Shown: positions 36,461 to 43,831 of the stretch, in pieces | Position numbering within the stretch: the first letter of the stretch is position 1 | Layout of the letters: each line of letters opens with the position of its first letter | Assembly (NCBI GenBank): GCA_019635535.1 | Contig: JAHBZH010000001.1 | Coordinates: 62,001-126,000, forward strand | Length of the DNA: 64,000 nucleotides | Reading direction: 5' to 3' | Origin: Sphingomonas sp. | GTDB lineage: Bacteria; Pseudomonadota; Alphaproteobacteria; Sphingomonadales; Sphingomonadaceae | Translations under genes and position numbers: made by a program | Notes under the pieces: model-generated | The model's database searches: none | What the model was told of the DNA's origin: nothing | Seen by the model: the letters and a program-made list of their open reading frames with translations, nothing else

Positions 36461-37011
36461 TGGCCTATCGGAATGGAACTTATATCGCGTTCCACGCTGA
36501 GGGGATCACTGATCCAACGGCGTCTGATATCAAGTACTTCAACATAATGAAGGCTTGGCATGAGAATGATGATATCTCATTTCGATTTATTAATAGTCAC
36601 GATAAGGTTTATGCTGTCAGAGACAGTAGCAAAATGGAGACTCTTAGAAGGAGTCTGGTAGAGCGGCTCAATAATTCAAAGAACATGGTGTTGATCGTCG
36701 GCCCGCGAACTAGATACGATTTGGACTGGGTTCCGTTCGAGATCAATTATGCGGTCGAAAAATGTGGGTTGCCGATTATAGTGACCTATCCCGGCTATAC
36801 ATCTATAATGAACCCGAAGGCCCTCTCCGAACTTTGGCCGAAAGCGCTTGCAAACCATATTGGAACCGGCGCTGTGCGCGCGATTCACGTGCCTTTCCAA
36901 AGGAACGCCATAGACGCAGCGATCCGCCAATATGACCTAAACAAAAAACCTGGCTCCAGCCTTGATTATTGGAGCGCTACGGCTCACCGAAGCTTTGGAA
37001 TAAACGTGTAA
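36460..37011 (+). CDS. thsB: TIR-like protein, candidate Thoeris ThsB signal synthase
   Basis: A 183-residue single-domain TIR-like protein of the Thoeris ThsB (DUF1863) family. Landmarks: the opening strand TYIAFHAE near residue 10, the long helix starting IKYFNIMKAWHEND, MVLIVGPRTR at 76-85, and DWVPFEI at 89-95, whose Glu94 is at the position of the catalytic glutamate of ThsB proteins. ThsB TIRs turn NAD+ into a cyclic or adducted ADP-ribose signal when a phage is sensed. The ATG at 36460 shares a base with the upstream stop, with GGAG at 36450-36453 inside that gene. An in-frame TTG at 36448 is less likely. The gene is strikingly AT-rich: 19 G/C in the 60 nt at 36541-36600. Confidence 0.82.
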   Translation: MAYRNGTYIAFHAEGITDPTASDIKYFNIMKAWHENDDISFRFINSHDKVYAVRDSSKMETLRRSLVERLNNSKNMVLIVGPRTRYDLDWVPFEINYAVEKCGLPIIVTYPGYTSIMNPKALSELWPKALANHIGTGAVRAIHVPFQRNAIDAAIRQYDLNKKPGSSLDYWSATAHRSFGINV

Positions 37012-37056
37012 GCGCTTTGAGGATTTCCACAAACCGACCGTCACACCGGAGGAAAT

Positions 37057-37635
37057 ATGCGGAGATCAAAACTTGTGGATGCCGCAGCAATTCTCTCGAC
37101 GGCGGCAACATTCCCGGTTTCATCGGTGTCTTCACAGCAGCCAGGCAATACTGACAGCGTCCTGCGTGAGATCGGCGCCGAGTCCGTCCGCGAAATTAGC
37201 GCCGACATCGCTCTTCCTGCAACGGCTGAGGAGTATGAAGCACTCGGAAGGCACGCGATTATGATGGTGAGATCGTCGAGCGCGATCTCGACCGAACTTC
37301 CGCTGCGGTCAGTTTACGTGATGCATCGGAATGTTCGAATACCGCTCCATCGCATTCTTCTCCTGGACAAGCAGGTGGACGCCCCCAACTCCCGTGCCGT
37401 CCAAGTGTCATTCTACCTCATCCCCATCCAGTTAATGAAAGTCGACTCGCAGATCCTGGCCGATTTTAGCGGTGACCGCCGAGGGTTCAGTTTTTTGCGT
37501 TTTACGGAGGTGGAGGGCCTCGGCCCCGGCGCCCCGGCCTTCGCGCGACTTGACGCCTACGACACACCCACCGACCCTGACCCATCCGCGATAGCTGAGG
37601 TGCTTGCCCGCGAATTTCCTGGACAGTTCCGGTAG
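37057..37635 (+). CDS. Predicted exported protein of unknown family, third gene of the AT-rich island
   Basis: A 192-residue protein. The first 28 residues look like a signal peptide (basic MRRSK start, a hydrophobic AAAILSTAATF stretch, small residues before SSQQPG). The rest has no motif I recognise; a central strand-rich part contains RSVYVMHRNVRIPLHRILLLD and a C-terminal helix ends EVLAREFPGQFR. The ribosome site GGAGGA is 6 nt before the ATG, and the gap from the TIR gene is only 45 nt, so co-transcription is plausible. It is not a known Thoeris component. Composition is intermediate between the TIR gene and the flanking chromosome. Confidence 0.65.
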   Translation: MRRSKLVDAAAILSTAATFPVSSVSSQQPGNTDSVLREIGAESVREISADIALPATAEEYEALGRHAIMMVRSSSAISTELPLRSVYVMHRNVRIPLHRILLLDKQVDAPNSRAVQVSFYLIPIQLMKVDSQILADFSGDRRGFSFLRFTEVEGLGPGAPAFARLDAYDTPTDPDPSAIAEVLAREFPGQFR

Positions 37636-37760
37636 CGGTTAACTCCGGGCGACAAGTCCAACACTCGCTTCGTAAGTGCCTTGCAATTGAGGTGACAAGT
37701 ATTGTCTGCGCGATCCCGGCCACTGGCGCCTCCCCGCCCCGCCCGCTAAACGCTCTCCCC

Positions 37761-38138
37761 ATGCCTCATCTCCTCCTAGTCATGATCGGCGGCGCGCTGG
37801 GCGCGGGAGCGCGTTATGAGGTGGGGCGGTGGACGCTGCGGCACCTGGCGACGCCCTATCCCTGGGGGACGCTGACGGTGAACCTCGTCGGCGGGCTGCT
37901 GATGGGGCTGCTCGCGGGCTTCTTCTTCGGGCGCAATCCGGCGGACCAGACGCTGTGGCTGTTCCTTGGCGTCGGCGTGCTCGGCGGCTTCACCACCTTC
38001 TCGGCCTTCAGCTTCGACATGTTCGCGATGATCGAGCGCGGGCAGTGGGCGGGCGCCGCTTCCTACGCGCTCGTCTCGGTGATCGGCGCGCTGGCGCTCT
38101 TCTTCCTCGGCTTCTGGCTCGCGCGGCTGGCGGCATGA
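37761..38138 (+). CDS. crcB: Fluoride efflux channel CrcB/Fluc
   Basis: A 125-residue four-helix membrane protein of the CrcB/Fluc family, which forms dual-topology dimers exporting fluoride. The conserved GGALGAGARYEVGRW start, the NLVGGLLMGLLAG segment (Asn of the pore) and the GVLGGFTTFSAFSFDMF helix (FTTFS, fluoride and sodium site) are all visible. The ATG at 37761 was chosen over an earlier in-frame start because it fits the family. No fluoride riboswitch is evident in the 125-nt leader. It begins a six-gene chain of overlapping genes to 41376. Confidence 0.94.
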   Translation: MPHLLLVMIGGALGAGARYEVGRWTLRHLATPYPWGTLTVNLVGGLLMGLLAGFFFGRNPADQTLWLFLGVGVLGGFTTFSAFSFDMFAMIERGQWAGAASYALVSVIGALALFFLGFWLARLAA

Positions 38139-39232
38139 GCGCGGACGTCCGCCAGTTCACTGTTTCCGAGGAGGATGACGGCATCCGGCTCGACCGCTGG
38201 TTCAAGCGCAACCTGCCGGACGCCAGCTTCGGCCAGGTGTCGCGCTGGGCGCGCACCGGCCAGCTGCGCGTGAACGGCAAGCGCGCCACGCCCGGCGACC
38301 GGATCGAGGCTGGCCAGATCATCCGCGTGCCGCCGCAAGGCGAGGACGCCGCTCCGGCCGCCAGTACCCGGCCGCAGCGTCAGCGGGAAATCCTGAGCGA
38401 GGACGAGATCGAGTTCGTCCGCGCCATGGTCATCCAGTCCGATCCCGCCGGCATCGTGCTCAACAAGCCGCCGGGCCTCGCCACGCAGGGCGGGACCAGG
38501 ACGAAGGACCATCTCGACCGCCTGCTCGAAGGCCTGGTCGACGTGGGCCAGCCGCGCCCGAAACTCGTGCACCGGCTCGACAAGGACACGTCCGGCGCCC
38601 TGCTCGTCGCCCGCACGCCGCGCGCGGCGGCGTTCTTCTCGAAGAGCTTCTCCGGGCGGACGGCGCGCAAGGTCTATTGGGCGCTGGTCACCGGCGTGCC
38701 TTCGGTCGAGGACGGGATGATCGACCTGCCGCTCGCCAAGCAGCCGGGCACGGGCGGCGAGAAGATGCATGTGGACGAGGCGGAAGGCCAGCCGGCGCGC
38801 ACCCGCTACCGGGTGATCGAGCGGGCCGGCAACCGCGCCGCCTGGGTCGAATTGCAGCCGCTGACCGGGCGCACGCACCAGCTTCGCGTCCACATGCTGG
38901 CGATCGGCCATCCGATCGTCGGCGACGGCAAATATGGCGGGCAGGACGCCTTCCTGACCGGGACGATCAGCCGCAAGCTGCACCTCCACGCCCGGCGCCT
39001 GCGGATCGACCATCCCGACGGCGGGCGGATCGACGCCATCGCCGAATTGCCCGAGCATTTCGCGGCGAGCCTCGCCAGCCTCGGCTTCGATCCCGCGCTG
39101 GGCGACGCGCTGCCGCTCGACGAGGTGAAATATTCCGAGACGGCGGAGGGCAAGCGCAAGGCCGCGTCCGCCGCCGCCAAGGCGAAGCGCCGCGAGCGCA
39201 AGGGCGAGCGCCGCTCGCGCCGGCGCGGCTGA
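38135..39232 (+). CDS. RluA-family 23S rRNA pseudouridine synthase
   Basis: A 365-residue protein: an S4-type RNA-binding domain (about residues 20-70) followed by the RluA-type synthase domain. The catalytic Asp lies in HRLDKDTSGALLVART near residue 150, and the C-terminal GRTHQLRVHM and GDGKYGG motifs complete the active site. A basic Lys/Arg tail ends the protein. Whether it is RluC- or RluD-like cannot be settled here. The ATG at 38135 overlaps the crcB stop by 4 nt, and its own stop shares a base with the next ATG. Confidence 0.92.
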   Translation: MSADVRQFTVSEEDDGIRLDRWFKRNLPDASFGQVSRWARTGQLRVNGKRATPGDRIEAGQIIRVPPQGEDAAPAASTRPQRQREILSEDEIEFVRAMVIQSDPAGIVLNKPPGLATQGGTRTKDHLDRLLEGLVDVGQPRPKLVHRLDKDTSGALLVARTPRAAAFFSKSFSGRTARKVYWALVTGVPSVEDGMIDLPLAKQPGTGGEKMHVDEAEGQPARTRYRVIERAGNRAAWVELQPLTGRTHQLRVHMLAIGHPIVGDGKYGGQDAFLTGTISRKLHLHARRLRIDHPDGGRIDAIAELPEHFAASLASLGFDPALGDALPLDEVKYSETAEGKRKAASAAAKAKRRERKGERRSRRRG

Positions 39233-39819
39233 TGCATCCGAACCGCGCCTTCGCCTGGGCTGACCGCGACGCGCTGCTCGCCTTCGTCGCCGACATCTCC
39301 TTCGCGACGATCGCGGTGGACGGGCCGTTCGTGGTCCACACGCCGGTCGTCGTCGCCGGGCCGAACCGGCTGCGTTTCCATGTCGCGCGCGGCAACCGGG
39401 CGGCGAAGGCGCTGGACGGCGCGCGCGCCCTTGCCTCTTTTCTCGGCCCCGACGCCTATATCAGCCCGGACTGGTACGGCACGCCGGATCAGGTGCCGAC
39501 CTGGAATTATCTCGCGGTCGAGGCGGAAGGTCCGCTCAGGCGGCTCGACCCAGACGAGCTCGCCGACCTGCTCGACGATCTGAGCGCGGCGCATGAGGCC
39601 CGGCTCGCGCCCAAGCCGGCCTGGACCCGCGCCAAGATGGCGCCCGGCCGGTTCGAGGGGTTGCTGAAGGCGATTGTCGGCTACGAACTGCGGATCGAGG
39701 CGCTGCGCGGGACGCGCAAGCTCGGGCAACACAAGAACGAGACTGAGCGAGCCGGCGCGGCAGCTGGGCTGATACCCTACGCGCCGGAACTCGCCACGCT
39801 GATGCAGGGCCCGCAATAG
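39232..39819 (+). CDS. PaiB-like FMN-binding protein (negative transcriptional regulator family)
   Basis: A 195-residue protein of the FMN-binding negative transcriptional regulator (PaiB) family, a split-barrel flavin fold. The HPNRAFAW opening, RLRFHVARGNRAAKAL strand, YISPDWYGTPDQVPTWNY segment and the RIEALRGTRKLGQHK end are family hallmarks. In Bacillus PaiB represses sporulation and protease genes; the alphaproteobacterial role is not known. Its start (ATG 39232) shares a base with the preceding stop and its stop shares a base with the GTG of the next gene. It interrupts a run otherwise of RNA-modification and phosphatase genes. Confidence 0.85.
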   Translation: MHPNRAFAWADRDALLAFVADISFATIAVDGPFVVHTPVVVAGPNRLRFHVARGNRAAKALDGARALASFLGPDAYISPDWYGTPDQVPTWNYLAVEAEGPLRRLDPDELADLLDDLSAAHEARLAPKPAWTRAKMAPGRFEGLLKAIVGYELRIEALRGTRKLGQHKNETERAGAAAGLIPYAPELATLMQGPQ

Positions 39820-40478
39820 TGACCCGCCTCGCCATCTTCGATTGCGACGGCACTCTGGTGGACAGCCAGCACAATATCTGTGCGGCGATGGCGTCCTGCT
39901 TCGCCGCGGCCGGGCTGGCGCCGCCGCCGCACGCGCAGACCCGCCGCGTCGTCGGTCTCAGCCTGGTCGAGGCGATGCGCGCGATGCTGCCCGAGGCGGA
40001 GCCGGATTTCCACGCCGCGCTCGCCGAGGATTACAAGCGCGCCTTCCAGGCGATGCGCGCGCGCGGGCTGGACGAGGAGCCGCTCTATGAAGGCATCGCC
40101 GGGCTGATCGATGCGCTCGAAGCGGACGGCTGGCTGCTCGCCGTCGCGACCGGCAAGTCGGACCGGGGGCTCAATCTCTGCCTGGAGCATCACGGGATCG
40201 CCGGCCGTTTCGTCAGCCTGCAGACCGCCGACCGCCACCCGTCCAAGCCGCACCCGTCGATGATCGAACAGGCGATGGCGGACGCGGGCGCCGTGCCCGA
40301 ACGCACGGTGATGATCGGCGACACCAGCTACGACATGGCGATGGCGCGCGCCGCCGGGGTAAGCGCGATCGGCGTCGCCTGGGGCTATCACGACGCGTCC
40401 GAGCTAAGCCGCGCCGGCGCGCATCATGTCGCCGAGACACCCGGCGAGATCATCGCATATATGAGGACATGGGCATGA
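39819..40478 (+). CDS. HAD-IA family phosphatase (phosphoglycolate-phosphatase-like)
   Basis: A 219-residue HAD-superfamily IA hydrolase. Motif I FDCDGTLVD is near residue 8, the ATGKS motif II near 110, the KPHPSM motif III near 145 and GDTSYDM motif IV near 165. A cap domain separates motifs I and II. Phosphoglycolate or pyrophosphate-type phosphatases are candidates; the substrate is undecided. GTG start at 39819 overlaps the previous stop by one base; its own stop overlaps the small membrane-protein gene by 4 nt. Confidence 0.88.
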   Translation: MTRLAIFDCDGTLVDSQHNICAAMASCFAAAGLAPPPHAQTRRVVGLSLVEAMRAMLPEAEPDFHAALAEDYKRAFQAMRARGLDEEPLYEGIAGLIDALEADGWLLAVATGKSDRGLNLCLEHHGIAGRFVSLQTADRHPSKPHPSMIEQAMADAGAVPERTVMIGDTSYDMAMARAAGVSAIGVAWGYHDASELSRAGAHHVAETPGEIIAYMRTWA

Positions 40479-40699
40479 CGGGACAGGACGATATCTGGCG
40501 CAACCGCTTCATCGCGATGAACCTGCTCAGGATCGGCGCGACCTTCGTCGTGCTGTTCGGCATCCTCTTGTGGCAGAGCGACGTGATCGTCGAGGGCGGC
40601 AATGTGATCGGCTTCCCGCTCGCCTTCATCGCGCTCGTCGTCAGCTTCTTCGGGCCCAAATGGCTGGCCGGGCGCTGGCAGCGGCCGCCCGACGCGTGA
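40475..40699 (+). CDS. Small two-helix membrane protein
   Basis: A 74-residue hydrophobic protein with two predicted membrane helices, about residues 19-36 and 44-62, an acidic N-terminus and a basic C-terminal WLAGRWQRPPDA. No family is recognised. The start is the ATG at 40475 in ATGA overlap with the HAD gene; an ATG 6 nt earlier is possible. Its stop overlaps the ATP12 GTG by 4 nt. The position in a gap-free gene chain supports that it is real. Confidence 0.7.
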   Translation: MTGQDDIWRNRFIAMNLLRIGATFVVLFGILLWQSDVIVEGGNVIGFPLAFIALVVSFFGPKWLAGRWQRPPDA

Positions 40700-41376
40700 A
40701 ACGCTTCTACCAAGAGGCCGCGGCGGCCGACGATCGCCGCATCCTGCTCGACGGCCGGCCGGTGCAGACGCCGGGGCGCGCCGATCTGGCGGCGCCCAGC
40801 GCCGCGCTCGCCGAGGCGATCGCGGACGAATGGAACGCGCAAGGCGAGACGATCGACCCGCGCGCCATGCCGCTCACCGGCCTCGCCAACGCCGCGATCG
40901 ACCGGATCGCGCCGGACCGGGAGAACTTCGCGCGCGGCCTCGCCATTTATGGCGAAAGCGACCTCACCTGTTATCGCGCCGAGGGACCGGCCGGTCTCGT
41001 CTTGTGCCAGTCGGAACGGTGGGACCCGATCCTCGCCTGGGCGCGCCGCCGCTACGACGTGGACTTCGAGATCGCCACCGGCGTCATCCACAAGGCCCAG
41101 CCGGCGCACACGATCGCGCGGCTCGCGCACGCGGTCGCGGTGCGCGATCACTTCCAGCTCGCCGGGCTGTCGCCGCTGGTGACGGTGTCCGGCTCGCTGC
41201 TGATCGCGCTGGCGCTCGCCGAGAACGCGTTCGACCTGGAGACGGCCTGGGCCGCCGCCTCGCTGGACGAGGAATGGCAGGCCGAGAAATGGGGCGAGGA
41301 CGCGGAGGCCGCCAGGGCGCTCGCCAACCGGCGGGCCGACTTCGAAGCGGCCTATCGATTCCTGAACCTGATCTAG
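40696..41376 (+). CDS. ATP12-family F1-ATPase assembly chaperone
   Basis: A 226-residue ATP12-type chaperone that stabilises the F1 alpha subunit during ATP synthase assembly. The family pattern runs from KRFYQEAAAAD through ILLDGRPVQTPGRADLAAPS to the central LTCYRAEGP and WDPILAWARRRY segments, with an acidic C-terminus. It is the last of six overlapping genes starting at crcB. GTG at 40696-40698 gives GTGA overlap with the preceding stop. The stop overlaps the convergent membrane-protein gene by 4 nt. Confidence 0.9.
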   Translation: MKRFYQEAAAADDRRILLDGRPVQTPGRADLAAPSAALAEAIADEWNAQGETIDPRAMPLTGLANAAIDRIAPDRENFARGLAIYGESDLTCYRAEGPAGLVLCQSERWDPILAWARRRYDVDFEIATGVIHKAQPAHTIARLAHAVAVRDHFQLAGLSPLVTVSGSLLIALALAENAFDLETAWAAASLDEEWQAEKWGEDAEAARALANRRADFEAAYRFLNLI

Positions 41377-41951
41377 ACGTCGGTCGGCATGTCGGCCGGA
41401 GCCCCGCGCACGCTGGGCAGGAACCAGGCGAGGATCAGCCCCGCGACGACCAGCATCGTCGTGTCGGCGACGAAGGCATAGACCGCGTTCGCCCAGTCGT
41501 GGTGATAATAGACCGGCCGGCCAAGATGCCCGAAAATGGTTGCTCCCAGGGGGAACAGCACGGCCAGCCGGACGCGCACGGCGGAATCGGCCACGAAACC
41601 AAGCGCCAGGCCGATCAGCAGCGCGACGATGAAATTCAGCGCGAGTCCGCCGATCAGCGCGCCCGAATCCATCGCCGCGAACCCGCCGATATTGTAGTGG
41701 ACCGTGGCGATCGGCCCTTGCCCGTACATCACGGTCTGCGCCGCCGACCCATCCGGATCCGGCACGAAATAGGTGCCGGTATGCGGCAGGTTCGCCGCCA
41801 GCGCCTGCTGAACCGCCGCCGCCTGCGTATCGTCAAGGCTGGCGGAACCGAGGCGCGCCAGCGGCGTCGCGAAAAAGATGAAGCCGATGACGAACATCGC
41901 AATGGTCGCCGCCGCCGCCCCGATCACGACGCGCCCAAGCATCTTGCCCAT
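41373..41951 (-). CDS. Uncharacterised four-helix membrane protein
   Basis: A 192-residue membrane protein with hydrophobic segments near residues 6-28, 98-120, 128-150 and 165-185, and a soluble loop of about 65 residues between the first two. No family is recognised. The start was set at the ATG at 41949-41951, with GGGAGG 8 nt upstream on the minus strand; a second ATG 6 nt before it sits too close to that site. It converges on ATP12 and stands alone. Confidence 0.7.
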   Translation of the reverse strand: MGKMLGRVVIGAAAATIAMFVIGFIFFATPLARLGSASLDDTQAAAVQQALAANLPHTGTYFVPDPDGSAAQTVMYGQGPIATVHYNIGGFAAMDSGALIGGLALNFIVALLIGLALGFVADSAVRVRLAVLFPLGATIFGHLGRPVYYHHDWANAVYAFVADTTMLVVAGLILAWFLPSVRGAPADMPTDV

Positions 41952-42013
41952 CGCCATCCTCCCTGTTGCGCTCACGCCATCCTAGGCGAAATCCGCGAGC
42001 CGGGCGAAAGGTT

Positions 42014-42646
42014 TCAGCCGATCAGCTCGCGCACGAAGTCGTGGAGGAAGACGCGCCGCGTCGCCTTCAGCCGCTCGGCCTTCAGGATGTTGTGAACGAG
42101 TTCGCGGCATTTCTCCGCATCGTTGTTGATCAGCACATAATCATATTCGGCCCAGTGGCTGATCTCCGCCGCGGCGCGCTCCATGCGTTTTTCGATCACC
42201 GCGTCGCTGTCCGTGCCGCGCCCGCGCAGCCGGCGCTCCAGCTCGGCCATGGAGGGCGGCAGGATGAAGACCCGAACGATGTCCGGATCGACCTGCTTCA
42301 GCTGCTGCGTCCCCTGCCAGTCGATGTCGAGCAGCACGTCGCGGCCGGCCTCGATCGTCTTCAGCACCTCGCTCTTCAGCGTGCCGTAGCGATGGCCGAA
42401 GACATGCGCCCATTCGAGGAATGCGCCCTCGGCGACCATCTCCTCGAACCGCGCTGTGCTGACGAAATGATAGTCGCGTCCGTCCACCTCGCCGGGACGG
42501 ATCGGGCGGGTGGTGGCGGAGACCGACATGGCGATGCCGTCATCGACGGCCATCAGCATGCGCGCGATCGTGGATTTGCCCGCGCCCGAGGGGCTGGAAA
42601 GGACGAAGAGCAGGCCCCGTCGCTTGAACGCGCTGGCGATTTTCAT
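42014..42646 (-). CDS. gmk: Guanylate kinase
   Basis: A 210-residue enzyme that phosphorylates GMP to GDP with ATP. The P-loop SSPSGAGKST spans residues 17-26, and the GMP-binding segment SATTRPIRPGEVDGRDYHF is intact. Full length for the family. The ATG at 42644-42646 matches the usual start, but it has no clear ribosome site; a longer in-frame version starting at 42691 would overlap the divergent DUF1697 gene region less than expected, so this is open. It stands alone here. Confidence 0.95.
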   Translation of the reverse strand: MKIASAFKRRGLLFVLSSPSGAGKSTIARMLMAVDDGIAMSVSATTRPIRPGEVDGRDYHFVSTARFEEMVAEGAFLEWAHVFGHRYGTLKSEVLKTIEAGRDVLLDIDWQGTQQLKQVDPDIVRVFILPPSMAELERRLRGRGTDSDAVIEKRMERAAAEISHWAEYDYVLINNDAEKCRELVHNILKAERLKATRRVFLHDFVRELIG

Positions 42647-42718
42647 GAGGGCTAGTGGCGTGGCCGGACGGCGCGCGTCAAGGGGAGACATGCGCGCGGA
42701 TGCTGCTAATCTTGTGCC

Positions 42719-43255
42719 ATGGGGCGGATGGTCGCGTTGCTGCGGGCGGTGAATGTGGGCGGGCGCAAGCTGCCGATGGCGGAGCTGCGCGCCGATTGCG
42801 CCGCGCTCGGATGGCGCGACGTCGCCACCTATATCCAGAGCGGCAATGTGGTGTTCGACGCCGATGCGGCGCCCGCCGAGGCCGAGACGGCGCTGGAGGC
42901 GCTGATCGCCCGCGAATATGGCTACGAGGCGCCGGCGATCGTGCGCACCGCCGCGCAATGGGCCGCCTATGCGCCGGGCTGCCCCTTCCCCGAAGCCGCG
43001 CGTGACGAGCCGAACCGGCTGCTCCTGCTCGTTTCGAAACATCCGCCCGTCGCGGGCGCCGTTGCCGCGATCCAGGGCCGCGTCGCCGCCGGAGAGAAGG
43101 TCCGCGCGGCGGGCGACGCACTGTGGATTCACTATCCAGAGGGCTCGGGCACGTCGAAGCTCACGCCGGGCATCATCGACAAGGCGATCGGCTCGCCCGC
43201 GACCAGCCGCAATTACCGCACCGTGGTCACGCTGGACGAGATGCTGCACGCATGA
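42719..43255 (+). CDS. DUF1697 domain protein
   Basis: A 178-residue protein of the DUF1697 family, recognisable by the opening VALLRAVNVGGRKLPMAELR (residues 5-24), the DVATYIQSGNVVF strand and the KLTPGIIDKAIGSPATSRNYRT C-terminal segment. The family is widespread and small; its function is not established. Its stop shares 4 nt with the start of the DUF2585 gene, so the two are likely coupled. The ATG at 42719 follows gmk on the opposite strand by 72 nt. Confidence 0.88.
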   Translation: MGRMVALLRAVNVGGRKLPMAELRADCAALGWRDVATYIQSGNVVFDADAAPAEAETALEALIAREYGYEAPAIVRTAAQWAAYAPGCPFPEAARDEPNRLLLLVSKHPPVAGAVAAIQGRVAAGEKVRAAGDALWIHYPEGSGTSKLTPGIIDKAIGSPATSRNYRTVVTLDEMLHA

Positions 43256-43824
43256 CCAACGCGCCGCTCATCCCACGCGGCTACTGGCTGATCGCCTTCG
43301 GGCTGGTCGCGGTCATGGCGGCGATCCTGCTCTGGATGGGCCGTTCGCCGATCTGCGAATGCGGCACGGTGAAATTGTGGGTGCCGACCGTCCACGGCCC
43401 AGACAACAGCCAGCATCTCGCCGACTGGTATACGCCCAGCCATATCATCCACGGCTTCCTGTTCTACGCGCTCGGCTGGTTCTTCCTGCGCCGCAACCCG
43501 CCCGGCGACCGGCTGATCGCCGCCGTCGTGATCGAGGCGGCGTGGGAGATATTGGAGAACAGCCCGATCATCATCGATCGCTACCGCGAGGCGACGATCG
43601 CGCTCGGCTATACCGGCGACAGCGTGATCAACTCGGTGGCGGACGTCGCCTGGATGATCCTCGGCTTCGCCATCGCGCGGCGGATTCCCGTCTGGGCGAC
43701 GATCGCCATCGCCCTCGCCTTCGAGCTGCTGACCCTGATCGTCATCCGCGACAATCTGACGCTCAACGTGCTGATGCTGGTCTGGCCGGTGGACGCGATC
43801 CGGGTCTGGCAGGCGGGCGGCTGA
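43252..43824 (+). CDS. DUF2585 (UPF0314) family membrane protein
   Basis: A 190-residue membrane protein with five or so helices. The ICECGTVKLWVPTVHGPDNSQHL segment and HIIHGFLFYALGWF near residue 65 mark the DUF2585/UPF0314 family, almost exclusive to alphaproteobacteria. Function unknown; its Cys pair near residue 33 could be redox- or metal-related. ATGA overlap (43252-43255) with the DUF1697 gene. It is convergent with the channel gene, 7 nt away. Confidence 0.88.
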   Translation: MTNAPLIPRGYWLIAFGLVAVMAAILLWMGRSPICECGTVKLWVPTVHGPDNSQHLADWYTPSHIIHGFLFYALGWFFLRRNPPGDRLIAAVVIEAAWEILENSPIIIDRYREATIALGYTGDSVINSVADVAWMILGFAIARRIPVWATIAIALAFELLTLIVIRDNLTLNVLMLVWPVDAIRVWQAGG

Positions 43825-43831
43825 GAGAGCC

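Noticed and set aside
37636-37760. Fluoride riboswitch upstream of crcB
   Set aside because: The 125-nt leader does not show the conserved fluoride aptamer segments I would expect.
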